Below, piece after piece: positions 6,174 through 14,105 of a stretch of DNA of 14,650 nucleotides (positions are counted from its first letter, which is position 1; each line of letters starts with the position of its first letter). The position numbers were made by a program, and so were the translations under genes. This DNA comes from an uncultured Rhodospirillales bacterium (GTDB lineage Bacteria > Pseudomonadota > Alphaproteobacteria > Acetobacterales > Acetobacteraceae), in contig CAIVDX010000184.1 in assembly GCA_903904805.1 (NCBI GenBank), positions 1 to 14,650 on the forward strand, in the 5' to 3' direction. The notes beneath the pieces were generated by a model that was not told the origin of the DNA, did no database searches, and worked only from the letters and a program-made list of their open reading frames with translations.

Positions 6174-7204
6174 TGAATCTGGTCGCTGCCGCCACCGCGG
6201 CCGTTGAGCACGTGCCATTGCCTGACAGCCTGACGCGGGCGGGGATCGCGGCTCTGGTTGGGCGCACGGCGCGTAAGCTGGCACGCGCCCCGGTTGGGGT
6301 GGATGCGGCGTTCGCGTCCGAGATGGCGGCACGGCAGATCGCTGTGTTCACCGACGATGCGAACGCGCAGCATTACGAGCTGCCGCCGGAGTTCTTCGGA
6401 CATGTGCTGGGGCCGAGGCGGAAATATTCCTGCTGCCTGTATGAGACCGCGACCAGCTCGCTGGCCGAGGCGGAGGAGGCGGCCCTCGCCGCGACGGCGG
6501 CGCATGCGATGCTGGCCGACGGGCAGGACATCCTGGAGCTGGGCTGCGGCTGGGGCTCGCTGTCGTTGTGGATGGCCGAGCATTATCCGCACGCACGGAT
6601 CACCGCGGTGTCAAACTCGGCACCACAGCGGGGTTATATCACGGGCGAGGCGGCGCGGCGTGGCCTTGGCAATGTGCGGGTGATCACCGCGGACATGAAC
6701 ATGTTCAGCACCGATCGCCAGTATGACCGCGTGGTGTCGGTGGAGATGTTTGAGCATATGTCGAACTGGTCGGCGCTGATGGCGCGGATCGCCGGCTGGC
6801 TGCGGCCGGAGGGGCGGCTGTTTCTGCATGTGTTCAGCCACGACCGGGTGCCATACCGGTTCGATCATACCGATCGTGCTGATTGGATCGCGCAGCATTT
6901 CTTCACTGGCGGGATCATGCCGAGCCATGGGCTGATCCGGCATGTTGCGGCCCCGCTGGCGCTGGAGGCGGAGTGGCGCTGGTCCGGCACGCACTATGCG
7001 CGCACCGCAGATCACTGGTTGGAGAATTACGACGCCAACGCGGGTGCGATCGCGGGCGTGCTGCGATCGACCTACGGCGCGGACTGGGCGTTGTGGCAGC
7101 GGCGTTGGCGCTTGTTTTTCCTCGCCACGTCGGGCCTGTTCGGCGCGCGTGGTGGGGCGGAATGGGGGGTGAGCCATTACCGGCTGCGTCGGGAGCCGGC
7201 GTGA
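6173..7204 (+). CDS. Second cyclopropane-synthase-family SAM methyltransferase
   Basis: 343-aa class I methyltransferase of the Cfa family, shorter at the N-terminus than the divergent paralogue. QHYELPPEFF is at residues 66-75, the KYSCCLY block at 84-90, SAM motif I (ILELGCGWGS) at 120-129, EMFEHM at 191-196 and LFLHVFSH at 216-223. It keeps the Cys, Glu and His that form the bicarbonate site in E. coli Cfa (here Cys87, Glu194, His219), unlike the copy at 1-1021. It probably methylates an unsaturated acyl chain or a product of its neighbours, by analogy with the several methylases of furan fatty acid synthesis. GGAG lies seven bases before ATG 6173; an in-frame ATG at 6170 is the alternative. 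It is the last gene of the sigma-factor operon. Confidence 0.88.
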   Translation: MNLVAAATAAVEHVPLPDSLTRAGIAALVGRTARKLARAPVGVDAAFASEMAARQIAVFTDDANAQHYELPPEFFGHVLGPRRKYSCCLYETATSSLAEAEEAALAATAAHAMLADGQDILELGCGWGSLSLWMAEHYPHARITAVSNSAPQRGYITGEAARRGLGNVRVITADMNMFSTDRQYDRVVSVEMFEHMSNWSALMARIAGWLRPEGRLFLHVFSHDRVPYRFDHTDRADWIAQHFFTGGIMPSHGLIRHVAAPLALEAEWRWSGTHYARTADHWLENYDANAGAIAGVLRSTYGADWALWQRRWRLFFLATSGLFGARGGAEWGVSHYRLRREPA

Positions 7205-7263
7205 GTCACATCGTTGCTGAACGACAATTAGGCGGCAAGCGATAAGTTCGTCGGTGGTGCGGC

Positions 7264-7294
7264 TTGCTACGATTCGGGCCCGTCATGCTATATG
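7264..7294 (+). promoter_or_regulatory. Possible housekeeping promoter for the Hint-domain gene
   Basis: TTGCTA (7264-7269) and an extended -10 of TGC followed by TATATG (7286-7294) lie about 75 bases upstream of the start codon. The spacer of 19 bp to TATATG, or 18 bp to CTATAT, is a little long. This is a motif match by eye only. Confidence 0.35.
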
Positions 7295-7353
7295 CCCGGA
7301 CGCTGCAGCCTTGATCTAGTGCGGCATCAACGCCAGCCGACGGCCGGGCATAT
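7290..7353. repeat. Perfect 10-bp inverted repeat in the leader of the Hint-domain gene
   Basis: ATATGCCCGG (7290-7299) and CCGGGCATAT (7344-7353) are exact reverse complements 44 bases apart. The left arm overlaps the possible -10 box and the right arm ends just before the ribosome binding site AGGAG (near 7356-7360). It could be a pair of operator half-sites, or a stem that masks the ribosome binding site if transcription starts further upstream. Confidence 0.7.
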
Positions 7354-7367
7354 TCAGGAGCGCAAAC

Positions 7368-9947
7368 ATGGCGCGCACGATCACCGCGAACTATCTCAGC
7401 GGCCTGCCTGCCTTGACCAACACCAACGACAGCCCGCTCAGCATCAATTCCGGCGTGACCATTTCGGCGGCGAGCGGCAACGCGGTGCAGAGTGCGGTTG
7501 CCTTTGGTTGGACGGTGAGCAATGCCGGCCAGGTGAGCGCGACGGCCGGTGACGGCATGGCGTTCACCCAGTTGGCCTCGCTGAGCAATGCGGCGAGCGG
7601 CGTGATCAGTGGCTACAGCTTTGGCGTGTCGGCCCACAGTGCGGGCACGGTGATCAACCAGGGCTCGATTTCGCAGACCGGGACCACGACGCCCGGCTAT
7701 GTTTTTGGCCCGCCGATCACCGTCACCTCGGCGGCTGTTTATCTGACCGGTGGGGCGATCACCAATCTGGGCGGCAGCATCCGCGCGGTGGATCTCGGCG
7801 TGGCCATCGGCGGCGGCGGCACGGTGACCAATTCGGGTGGCATCACCTCGACGAGCGAGTTCGGCGTGCTGGTGACCACCGGTGGGCAGGTGACGAATCA
7901 GAGCGGCGGCAGCATCTATGGTGGTCGCTACGGCGTGACCAGCTATGGCGCTCTTGGGGTGAGCAATGCCAGCGGCGGCACCATCTCCGGCGGGTCCAGC
8001 GGTGTGCTCAACATTTACGGCAGCGACAGCATCACGAATGCTGGCCTGCTCAAGGGCAATAATTTCGGCGTCGATCTGCAGAGCGGTGTGGCGACCGTCG
8101 TCAATTCAGGGTCGCTGATTGGCATCTCGGCAGATGGCGCGGCGCTGACCGGCGGCGGCTATGTCAGCAATCAGACCGGCGGCCTCATCGGCGGCGGCAA
8201 TTATGGCGTGATCATCAGCGGTGGCGGCGGCAAGGTGGTCAACCAGGCCGGCATCACCGGCACCAGCCAGGCCGCGGTCGCGCTGCTCGCTGGCGGCTAT
8301 GTTGATAATCTCGCCGGCGGCCAGCTGCAGAGCAGCGGCGACGGTGTCTTCATCAATGGTGCTGTTGGAACCCTGGCCAATGCCGGCAAGATCGGTGTCG
8401 TCGGCGGGGTTGGTCAGAATGTCGGCGTCTATCTGAAGTCGGGCGGGTCCATCACCAACACCGGGACCGGCCTGATTGCCGGCTACGCATTCGGTGCGGC
8501 GATCGGCTACGGCGTTGGCGCGATAACGAATTCCGGCACCATCGCCAGCTACAAGCAGTCTCCGGGCTCGGGGGCTTTCAACAGCGACGGCGTTTTGCTG
8601 GCCAGTGGCGGCACGCTGACCAATGCCGCGTCGGGCGTGATTGGCAGCAAATGGATCGGTGTGCAGGTCGGCACCTCCTCGGCCTCGCTGGTGTCGGCAA
8701 GCTCCACGGTGGTGAATTACGGCATCATCAATGCCGCCGATACGCTGGGGGATGGCGCTGCGCTTTGGCTAGCCGGTCCGGCCACCGTGATCAACAATGT
8801 GGGCGCGGTGATCGCGCCGGCCGGCGCGACGGCTGGCGGCTTCGGCATTGTCGCCTATGGCGACGCGACGGTGATCAATCGCGGTTCGGTCGGTGGCAGC
8901 AGCTTCTCCCTCATCGAGCCGATGGGCACCGGTGTCATCAAGGTGGAGATGGCGCCAGGGGCGAGCTTCCAGTCCACGGTGATGGGGGCGTCGTCCACCA
9001 CCACCACGCTGGGCACGCTGGAGCTGTTGTCGGCGAGCTCACGCGGGACGATCAGCGGCATCGGCACCAAATATCAGCGCTTTGGCGGTATCGTGATCGA
9101 TACGGGCGCGCGCTGGAGCATGTCAGGCGCGATCGCCAACGGCACCACGCTGAGCGGCTTTGTCACCGGCAACACGCTGAGCCTGAGCGCGATGACCGGT
9201 GTGACCTCGGCGACATTCGCATCCGGAGGCACCCTGCAGGTGACCGGCAGCATCTCCGGCACGGCGGGCACGCTGAGTCTGCCAATGACCGGTGTGTCGA
9301 ACGCGGCAGGTCTGGGTACGTTGCTGGACGCGAACGGCAACGTGATCAGCGTTGCCTGCTTCGCCGCGGGCACGCGCATCGCCACGCCCTCGGGCCAGGT
9401 GGCGGTGGAGCGGCTGGTGGCGGGCGCGCAGGTTCTCACCGAAGATGGCGGCACGGCGCCGATCGTCTGGCTCGGGCGGCGGCTGATCGATTGCGCGGCG
9501 CATCCGCAGCCGGAGAAGGTGTGGCCGGTGCGGGTGCGCGCGGGCGCGTTCGGCGTGGGAATGCCGGCGCGGGATATCTACTTGTCGCCGGATCACGCGG
9601 TGTTCGCCGATGGGATTCTGGTGCCGGTGAAGCTGCTGGTGAATGGCTCCTCGATCATGCAGGTGCAGCGGGGCAGTGTGGAATATTTCCATCTGGAGCT
9701 GCCGCGGCATGAGCTGGTTCGCGCCGAGGGACTGATGGTGGAGAGCTATCTGGATATCGGCGATCGCGACAATTTCGCCAACGGGGCAGGCGGGACGCGG
9801 CTGTTCGCGGATTTCTCGACGCGCTCGCCCGATATCGCGGCGCTGTGGGAAGCCAAAGGCTGTGCGCCGCTGGTGATCTCCGGCCCGGCGCTCACCGCCC
9901 TGCGCCGCCGCCTGATGGTGGACGACGCCCGGCGTCTGGCGAGCTAA
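7368..9947 (+). CDS. Beta-helix repeat protein with C-terminal Hint domain
   Basis: 859-aa protein. Residues ~1-560 are a glycine-, serine- and asparagine-rich passenger of degenerate ~20-residue repeats (forms such as VTNSGGI, VSNASGGTISG, LTNAASGVIG), typical of a right-handed beta-helix. A less regular link runs to ~660. A Hint_2-type autoprocessing domain then begins with CFAAGTRI at Cys664, has DHAVFADG around His743, and ends near MVESYLDIGDRDNF. Hint domains can cleave the chain before the first Cys. There is no Sec signal peptide and no autotransporter barrel, so export, if any, would need another route such as type I secretion. AGGAG about eight bases upstream supports ATG 7368. Such proteins recur in Acetobacteraceae and Rhodobacterales; the function is unknown. 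Confidence 0.88.
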   Translation: MARTITANYLSGLPALTNTNDSPLSINSGVTISAASGNAVQSAVAFGWTVSNAGQVSATAGDGMAFTQLASLSNAASGVISGYSFGVSAHSAGTVINQGSISQTGTTTPGYVFGPPITVTSAAVYLTGGAITNLGGSIRAVDLGVAIGGGGTVTNSGGITSTSEFGVLVTTGGQVTNQSGGSIYGGRYGVTSYGALGVSNASGGTISGGSSGVLNIYGSDSITNAGLLKGNNFGVDLQSGVATVVNSGSLIGISADGAALTGGGYVSNQTGGLIGGGNYGVIISGGGGKVVNQAGITGTSQAAVALLAGGYVDNLAGGQLQSSGDGVFINGAVGTLANAGKIGVVGGVGQNVGVYLKSGGSITNTGTGLIAGYAFGAAIGYGVGAITNSGTIASYKQSPGSGAFNSDGVLLASGGTLTNAASGVIGSKWIGVQVGTSSASLVSASSTVVNYGIINAADTLGDGAALWLAGPATVINNVGAVIAPAGATAGGFGIVAYGDATVINRGSVGGSSFSLIEPMGTGVIKVEMAPGASFQSTVMGASSTTTTLGTLELLSASSRGTISGIGTKYQRFGGIVIDTGARWSMSGAIANGTTLSGFVTGNTLSLSAMTGVTSATFASGGTLQVTGSISGTAGTLSLPMTGVSNAAGLGTLLDANGNVISVACFAAGTRIATPSGQVAVERLVAGAQVLTEDGGTAPIVWLGRRLIDCAAHPQPEKVWPVRVRAGAFGVGMPARDIYLSPDHAVFADGILVPVKLLVNGSSIMQVQRGSVEYFHLELPRHELVRAEGLMVESYLDIGDRDNFANGAGGTRLFADFSTRSPDIAALWEAKGCAPLVISGPALTALRRRLMVDDARRLAS

Positions 9948-9985
9948 CCTGCCAAAGGTTTTGGTTCTTTTTGTCAAAAAAGAAC
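9946..9985. terminator. Hairpin cluster after the Hint-domain gene, probable terminator
   Basis: A short stem AACCT/AGGTT (9946-9950 with 9956-9960) overlaps the stop codon and is followed by a T-rich run. Directly after it, GTTCTTTTT (9964-9972) and AAAAAGAAC (9977-9985) form a perfect 9-bp stem with a GTCA loop. The second stem is AT-rich and lacks a trailing U-run on the plus strand, so which hairpin terminates is unclear. Confidence 0.5.
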
Positions 9986-10043
9986 TGGCTTGCTTCGGGG
10001 CTTCGGAGAGCGCGGCGATGTGTCTGGCTGATGGGATCGGCGC

Positions 10044-11858
10044 ATGAGTGCGGCTTTGTGCGGGTGCGGCAGCGGGCTCCGGCAGGTGCGTTGCTGTGCT
10101 CTGGAGGCGCATGCCGTGCCGCCGGCGTCGGCGGTGGCGCATGTGGTGCCGCTGGTCGAGCGGGCCCTGCAGGCCCACGCGCAGGGGGCGACCGCGGTGG
10201 CGGAGCGGCTGTGTCTGGATGTGCTGGAACTCGCGCCGGACCGGATGCGGGCGCTGGCCACGCTGTATCAGATCCGGCGGGAGGAGGGACGTCTGCCGGC
10301 GGCGGAGGCGCTGCTGCGGCGGATGGTGTTCTTCGATGCGAATGATCTGTGGTCGGCGCATGAACTCGGCATGTTCCTGCTGCAGCGCGGGCGGCCGGAA
10401 GAGGCGCTGGGGCCGGCGCGCAACGCGGTGCGCATGGCGCCGGATGTGGCGCAGGCGCATAATCTGCTGGCGATGGTGCTGACGGAAATCCAGAGACCGC
10501 ATCTGGGGGAATTTCATTATCGGCGCGCATTGGCGCTGAGCGGCGCGCGCGATCCGATCCTGCTGGCCAATCTCGCCTGGGCGCTGAAGGGCCAGGGCAA
10601 GATGGCAGAGGCGCGGACATTGTATGAGGAATCGCTTGCCGCCGCGCCCGATGTGGTGCCGACGCTGAACGGCTATTCGCGCATGGAGGAGGCTGACCGG
10701 AATTTCGGCGCGGCGGAGGCGTTGCTGGATCGGCTGGAGGCGCTGGCGCCAGGCGATGGGGCGGTGAAGCTCAATCGCGCGGTGATCTATGGGCGCACCG
10801 GTCGGCGCGATGAGGCATTGGCGTTGCTGGAGGATCTGGCGAGCCAGACGGAGGCCGCCGGGCTGGGGCCCACCGAGCTGCTGGAGAAGGGGCGGCTGCT
10901 GGATCAGATGGGGCGGTATGACGACGCCTTCGCCGCCTTCATCGAGGGCAAGGCGCTGGCGCGCACATTGACCGGCGGGGAGTATCAGGCCGAGCTGGCG
11001 GCCGATATCATTGGCAGATTGAAGCGGTTTTTCGTCGCCGGCCGGCTGCAAATGCTGCCGCGGGCCGGGGTGCGCGCGGATGTGGCGCAGCCGATCTTCA
11101 TTTTGGGGTTTCCGCGCTCGGGCACCACGCTGGTCGAGCAGACCTTGTCGGCGCTGCCGGCGATCTCCGCGGGCGATGAGCTGCCGTTCATCACCGAGCT
11201 GGCCGATGCGATGCCGCGGATGTTGAACTCGCCGTTGGCCTATCCAGAGGCGCTGGCCGAGCTGTGGATGGCCGATCAGGTGCAGGGGCTCGATACGCTG
11301 CGAGATCATTATCTCCAGCGTGTGGGACAGTTGGGCGTGGTGGCGGCGGGCGCAGGCTGGTTCACCGACAAGATGCCGCTGAACGAGATGCATCTGGGGC
11401 TGATCGGCCTGGTGTTTCCGCGCGCGCCGCTGATCCATGTGATCCGCCATCCGCTGGATGTGATGGTCTCGGCGATCTCCAACCTGTTCACGCATGGCTT
11501 CAATTGTTCGCTGAGCCTGGAGACGGCGGCGCGTCATTATGTGGCCGTGATGGAATTGGTGATGCAGTATCGCGCGGAGATGTCGTTGCGGTATCTGCCG
11601 GTGCGCTATGAGGACATGGTGACAGATCAGGAGGCCACCGTGCGGGGGTTGTGCGACTTCATCGGCGTGGCGTTCGATCCGTCGTGCCTCGCGTTCCATG
11701 AGAACCGGCGTTACGCGCGCACGGCGAGCTACGCGCAGGTGACGGAACGGTTGTATGATCGCTCGCTGGCGCGGCGTCGTCATTATCGGGCGCATCTGGA
11801 GCCGGTGATCCCGATTCTGGCCCCGATGATCGCGGCGCTGGGCTACAGCGTCGACTGA
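10044..11858 (+). CDS. TPR-sulfotransferase with N-terminal SEC-C-like motif
   Basis: 604-aa protein. Residues 6-18 (CGCGSGLRQVRCC) match the SEC-C zinc motif C-x-C-x8-C-C. About residues 30-300 form tetratricopeptide repeats for protein contact. The C-terminal sulfotransferase domain has the 5'-phosphosulfate loop GFPRSGTT at 355-362 and the 3'-phosphate motif IHVIRHPLDVMVSA at 464-477, which together bind PAPS. It probably transfers sulfate from PAPS to a protein or glycan recognised through the TPR part. GGGA seven bases upstream supports ATG 10044, and this start is needed to include the SEC-C motif. It lies about 100 bases after the Hint gene and just before another TPR enzyme. The substrate is unknown; no PAPS-synthesis genes are nearby. 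Confidence 0.9.
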   Translation: MSAALCGCGSGLRQVRCCALEAHAVPPASAVAHVVPLVERALQAHAQGATAVAERLCLDVLELAPDRMRALATLYQIRREEGRLPAAEALLRRMVFFDANDLWSAHELGMFLLQRGRPEEALGPARNAVRMAPDVAQAHNLLAMVLTEIQRPHLGEFHYRRALALSGARDPILLANLAWALKGQGKMAEARTLYEESLAAAPDVVPTLNGYSRMEEADRNFGAAEALLDRLEALAPGDGAVKLNRAVIYGRTGRRDEALALLEDLASQTEAAGLGPTELLEKGRLLDQMGRYDDAFAAFIEGKALARTLTGGEYQAELAADIIGRLKRFFVAGRLQMLPRAGVRADVAQPIFILGFPRSGTTLVEQTLSALPAISAGDELPFITELADAMPRMLNSPLAYPEALAELWMADQVQGLDTLRDHYLQRVGQLGVVAAGAGWFTDKMPLNEMHLGLIGLVFPRAPLIHVIRHPLDVMVSAISNLFTHGFNCSLSLETAARHYVAVMELVMQYRAEMSLRYLPVRYEDMVTDQEATVRGLCDFIGVAFDPSCLAFHENRRYARTASYAQVTERLYDRSLARRRHYRAHLEPVIPILAPMIAALGYSVD

Positions 11859-11863
11859 TCTCG

Positions 11864-13276
11864 GTGAGCGATCACAGGATGGATGCGAACCTGCCGGGCC
11901 GGGCGGATGCCGCGACGCCGGTGCCGGTGCCGTTCGGCGAGCTGTTCGAACTGGCGCGTGATGCCGAGGCGGCCGGGCAGACCGAACGGGCGGAGCGTCT
12001 GCTGGGGCATCTGCGCGCGGTGGCCCCTGACCAGCCCGACGCGCTGCATCTGGCGGGCATCGTTGCGTTTCGCAGGAAGAACCATCAGGAGGCGCTGGTG
12101 CTGATGCAGCGGTCACTGGCGCATGGGCTCGATCAGGCTATGTATCTGCGCAATATTTGCGAGGTGTATCGTGTGCTTGGTCGTTTTGATGAGGCGCTGG
12201 CCTCGGTGAGCCGGGCGTTGGAGCTCTCGCCGGGTGATCCGTTGGGGTTGCATAACCAGGCAATGCTGCTGGCCGAGCTTGGGCGGTATGACGAGGCGGT
12301 GGCCAGCGCGCGGGCGGCGCTGCTGGTGCAGCCGGACATGGCGGCGGCGCATTTCCTGCTCGCCGAGATCGCATTGCTGCGCGGTGAGATGGCGGAGGGA
12401 TGGGAGGAATATGAGTGGCGCTTTCGGCTGAGCCCGAGCGCGATGCCGGCGATGCCGAAGAGCCTGCCGCACTGGGATGGCGCGCCACTCGCCGGGCGAC
12501 TGATGGTGGTGGCGGATCAGGGGGTGGGCGATGTGATCCAGTTCAGCCGCTATCTGCCCTGGGCGGCGGCGCGCTGCGGCGGTCTGACGGTGGTGTGTCG
12601 GGAGAATGTGCGGCCGCTTCTGCAGCTGTTGCTGCCGGATCTTCGCTGCGTCGAGACGATCGAGTTTGATGATGCGTGTGCCGCGCATGTGAGCTTTTCA
12701 GGGCTGCCGCGGCTGCATGGGACGCGGTTGAACAACGTGCCGGCGCCGGCACCTGGTTTGCGCCCCACGCCCGAGGCGGTGGCGGGCTGGCGTGCACGGC
12801 TGGACCAGCTGGTGCCGGCGGGGTTTGCCCGGGTCGGCATCGTGTGGGCGGGCAATCCGGAACACAGCAATGATCGCAATCGCTCGGCAAGGCTGGCCGA
12901 TTTCGCACCGCTTGCGGCGTTGCCGGGCGTTGCGCTGATCTCGCTGCAGAAGGGGGCCGGGATCGAGCAGGTGTCGGGCTATTTCGGGCGGGCACCGCTG
13001 GTGAATATCGGGGCGTCGGTGCGCGATTATCTCGACACGATGGCCCTGCTGGAGGCGGTGGATCTACTGGTGACGATCGACAGTTCGGTGGCGCATCTGG
13101 CGGGCGCGATGGGGCGGCCGGCCTGGGTGCTGCTGCCGCGCGCGCCAGACTGGCGATGGCTGCTGGGGCGCGACGACAGCCCATGGTATCCGTCCGTGCG
13201 CTTGTTTCGGCAGGGCGACGAGCGGGCGTGGCGGCCGGTGCTGCAGGCGGTGGCCGCGGCGCTGGGCACCGGGTGA
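11864..13276 (+). CDS. TPR protein with glycosyltransferase family 9-like C-terminal domain
   Basis: 470-aa protein. Residues ~15-190 hold about five TPR units (for example LGRFDEALASVSRALELSPGD), ending in a GWEEYEWRF block common in TPR-glycosyltransferases. The C-terminal part (~205-470) resembles heptosyltransferase/GT9 folds: VADQGVGDVIQFSRY begins at about residue 216, VGIVWAGNPEHSND at mid-domain, and TIDSSVAHLAGAMGRP at 404-419 probably contacts the sugar nucleotide. The likely role is sugar transfer to a protein or surface glycan. It starts six bases after the sulfotransferase stop, so the two are probably co-transcribed. GTG 11864 is used; ATG 11879, in frame, is equally possible because neither has a strong ribosome binding site. 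Confidence 0.83.
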   Translation: MSDHRMDANLPGRADAATPVPVPFGELFELARDAEAAGQTERAERLLGHLRAVAPDQPDALHLAGIVAFRRKNHQEALVLMQRSLAHGLDQAMYLRNICEVYRVLGRFDEALASVSRALELSPGDPLGLHNQAMLLAELGRYDEAVASARAALLVQPDMAAAHFLLAEIALLRGEMAEGWEEYEWRFRLSPSAMPAMPKSLPHWDGAPLAGRLMVVADQGVGDVIQFSRYLPWAAARCGGLTVVCRENVRPLLQLLLPDLRCVETIEFDDACAAHVSFSGLPRLHGTRLNNVPAPAPGLRPTPEAVAGWRARLDQLVPAGFARVGIVWAGNPEHSNDRNRSARLADFAPLAALPGVALISLQKGAGIEQVSGYFGRAPLVNIGASVRDYLDTMALLEAVDLLVTIDSSVAHLAGAMGRPAWVLLPRAPDWRWLLGRDDSPWYPSVRLFRQGDERAWRPVLQAVAAALGTG

Positions 13277-13284
13277 ATGGACGC

Positions 13285-13318
13285 GCCGCGCGGGATTCAC
13301 TGCCGCGCGGGATTCACT
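13285..13318. repeat. 17-bp tandem duplication between convergent genes
   Basis: GCCGCGCGGGATTCACT occurs twice in tandem (13285-13301 and 13302-13318). Each copy contains the palindrome CCGCGCGG. The second copy runs into the stop codon of the response regulator. This 41-base gap is the only space between the convergent genes, so it may serve termination on one or both strands. Confidence 0.85.
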
Positions 13319-14082
13319 CAGGCGACGGAGGCCTCTGCGTCGATCCTGGCGAGATGTGGGGCGGTGTTCTCATTGCCGGTGCGCTTGGGGATGCCGGTGA
13401 AGACATAGCCCTGGCCGCGCACCGAGCGCAGCACGTGCTTGCCGCCCAGATGCGGCGCGATCACCCGGCGGATGCGTGAGAGCATGTTGTCCACCGAGCG
13501 GTCGAAGGGCGAGAAGCGGCGGCCGAGGATGGCGAGGGAGAGCTCGTCACGGCTGATGATCTGGCTGGCGCGGTTGTCCATATACATCAGCGCGCACAGC
13601 TCGGTGGCGGTGAGCTGGAGCATGGTGCCGTCGGGCGCCTGGACGAATTGCTGGGCCCCATCGATCACCCAATGGCCGGGCTGCTGGCCGATGCCGATCG
13701 GGCGTTCGCCGCGGGAGGGCGCGATGGTGCGGCGTTCGACCGAGCGCAGGCGGGCGAGCAGCTCACGTGGGCCGGCGGATTTCAGCACGAAATCATCAGC
13801 GCCGGCCTCCAGCGCGACGATGCGGTCGACCAGGCTGACATTGCCGGTGAGGATGATGATGCCGCCATGGAAGCGTGCGCGCATGGCCTGCAACGCGGGG
13901 ATCGCGTCGCGCCCGCCGGTGAACTGGTCGAGCACCAGGATATCGGGCTGCGCGTCCTCGGCGAGCGCCTCGAACGCGGACAGAGTACGCATCCAGCTGA
14001 CCTCATAGCCGTATCGGCCGAGGAACTCTGCCAGCTCGGCGCCGAATACCTCATCGTCTTCGACAATGGCGAGTGTCGACAT
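13318..14082 (-). CDS. OmpR-family response regulator
   Basis: 254-aa two-domain regulator. The receiver domain (~1-115) has the acidic pair Asp9/Asp10, phospho-acceptor Asp52 (LVLDQ), Thr79 (ILTGN) and Lys101 (VLKS). The winged-helix domain (~135-235) includes LTATELCALMYM, IISRDELSLAIL, VDNMLSRIRRVI and VRGQGYVF, typical of OmpR/PhoB DNA-binding regions. After the conserved lysine, the usual proline is replaced by serine. No histidine kinase is in the window, so its partner and targets are unknown. ATG 14082 begins the receiver domain directly; ATG 14100, in frame, sits inside a palindrome. It is convergent with the TPR gene and separated from it by a 17-bp tandem duplication. Confidence 0.92.
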   Translation of the reverse strand: MSTLAIVEDDEVFGAELAEFLGRYGYEVSWMRTLSAFEALAEDAQPDILVLDQFTGGRDAIPALQAMRARFHGGIIILTGNVSLVDRIVALEAGADDFVLKSAGPRELLARLRSVERRTIAPSRGERPIGIGQQPGHWVIDGAQQFVQAPDGTMLQLTATELCALMYMDNRASQIISRDELSLAILGRRFSPFDRSVDNMLSRIRRVIAPHLGGKHVLRSVRGQGYVFTGIPKRTGNENTAPHLARIDAEASVA

Positions 14083-14093
14083 GAGATTACATC

Positions 14094-14105
14094 CAAACAT
14101 GTTTG
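14094..14105. promoter_or_regulatory. 12-bp palindrome upstream of the response regulator
   Basis: CAAACATGTTTG is a perfect palindrome ending 12 bases before the chosen start codon of the regulator. Its place in the leader suits an operator, possibly for autoregulation, but no protein can be assigned. Confidence 0.5.

Noticed and set aside
7205..7270. GCAAGC / GCTTGC as terminator of the sigma-factor operon
   Set aside because: Only a 6-bp stem with a loop over 20 bases and no following T-run.
9123..12116. 997-residue open frame on the minus strand
   Set aside because: It runs antisense through the Hint and TPR genes, is extremely rich in Arg, His, Gln and Pro, and shows no domain. It results from high GC and strong third-position bias in the real genes.
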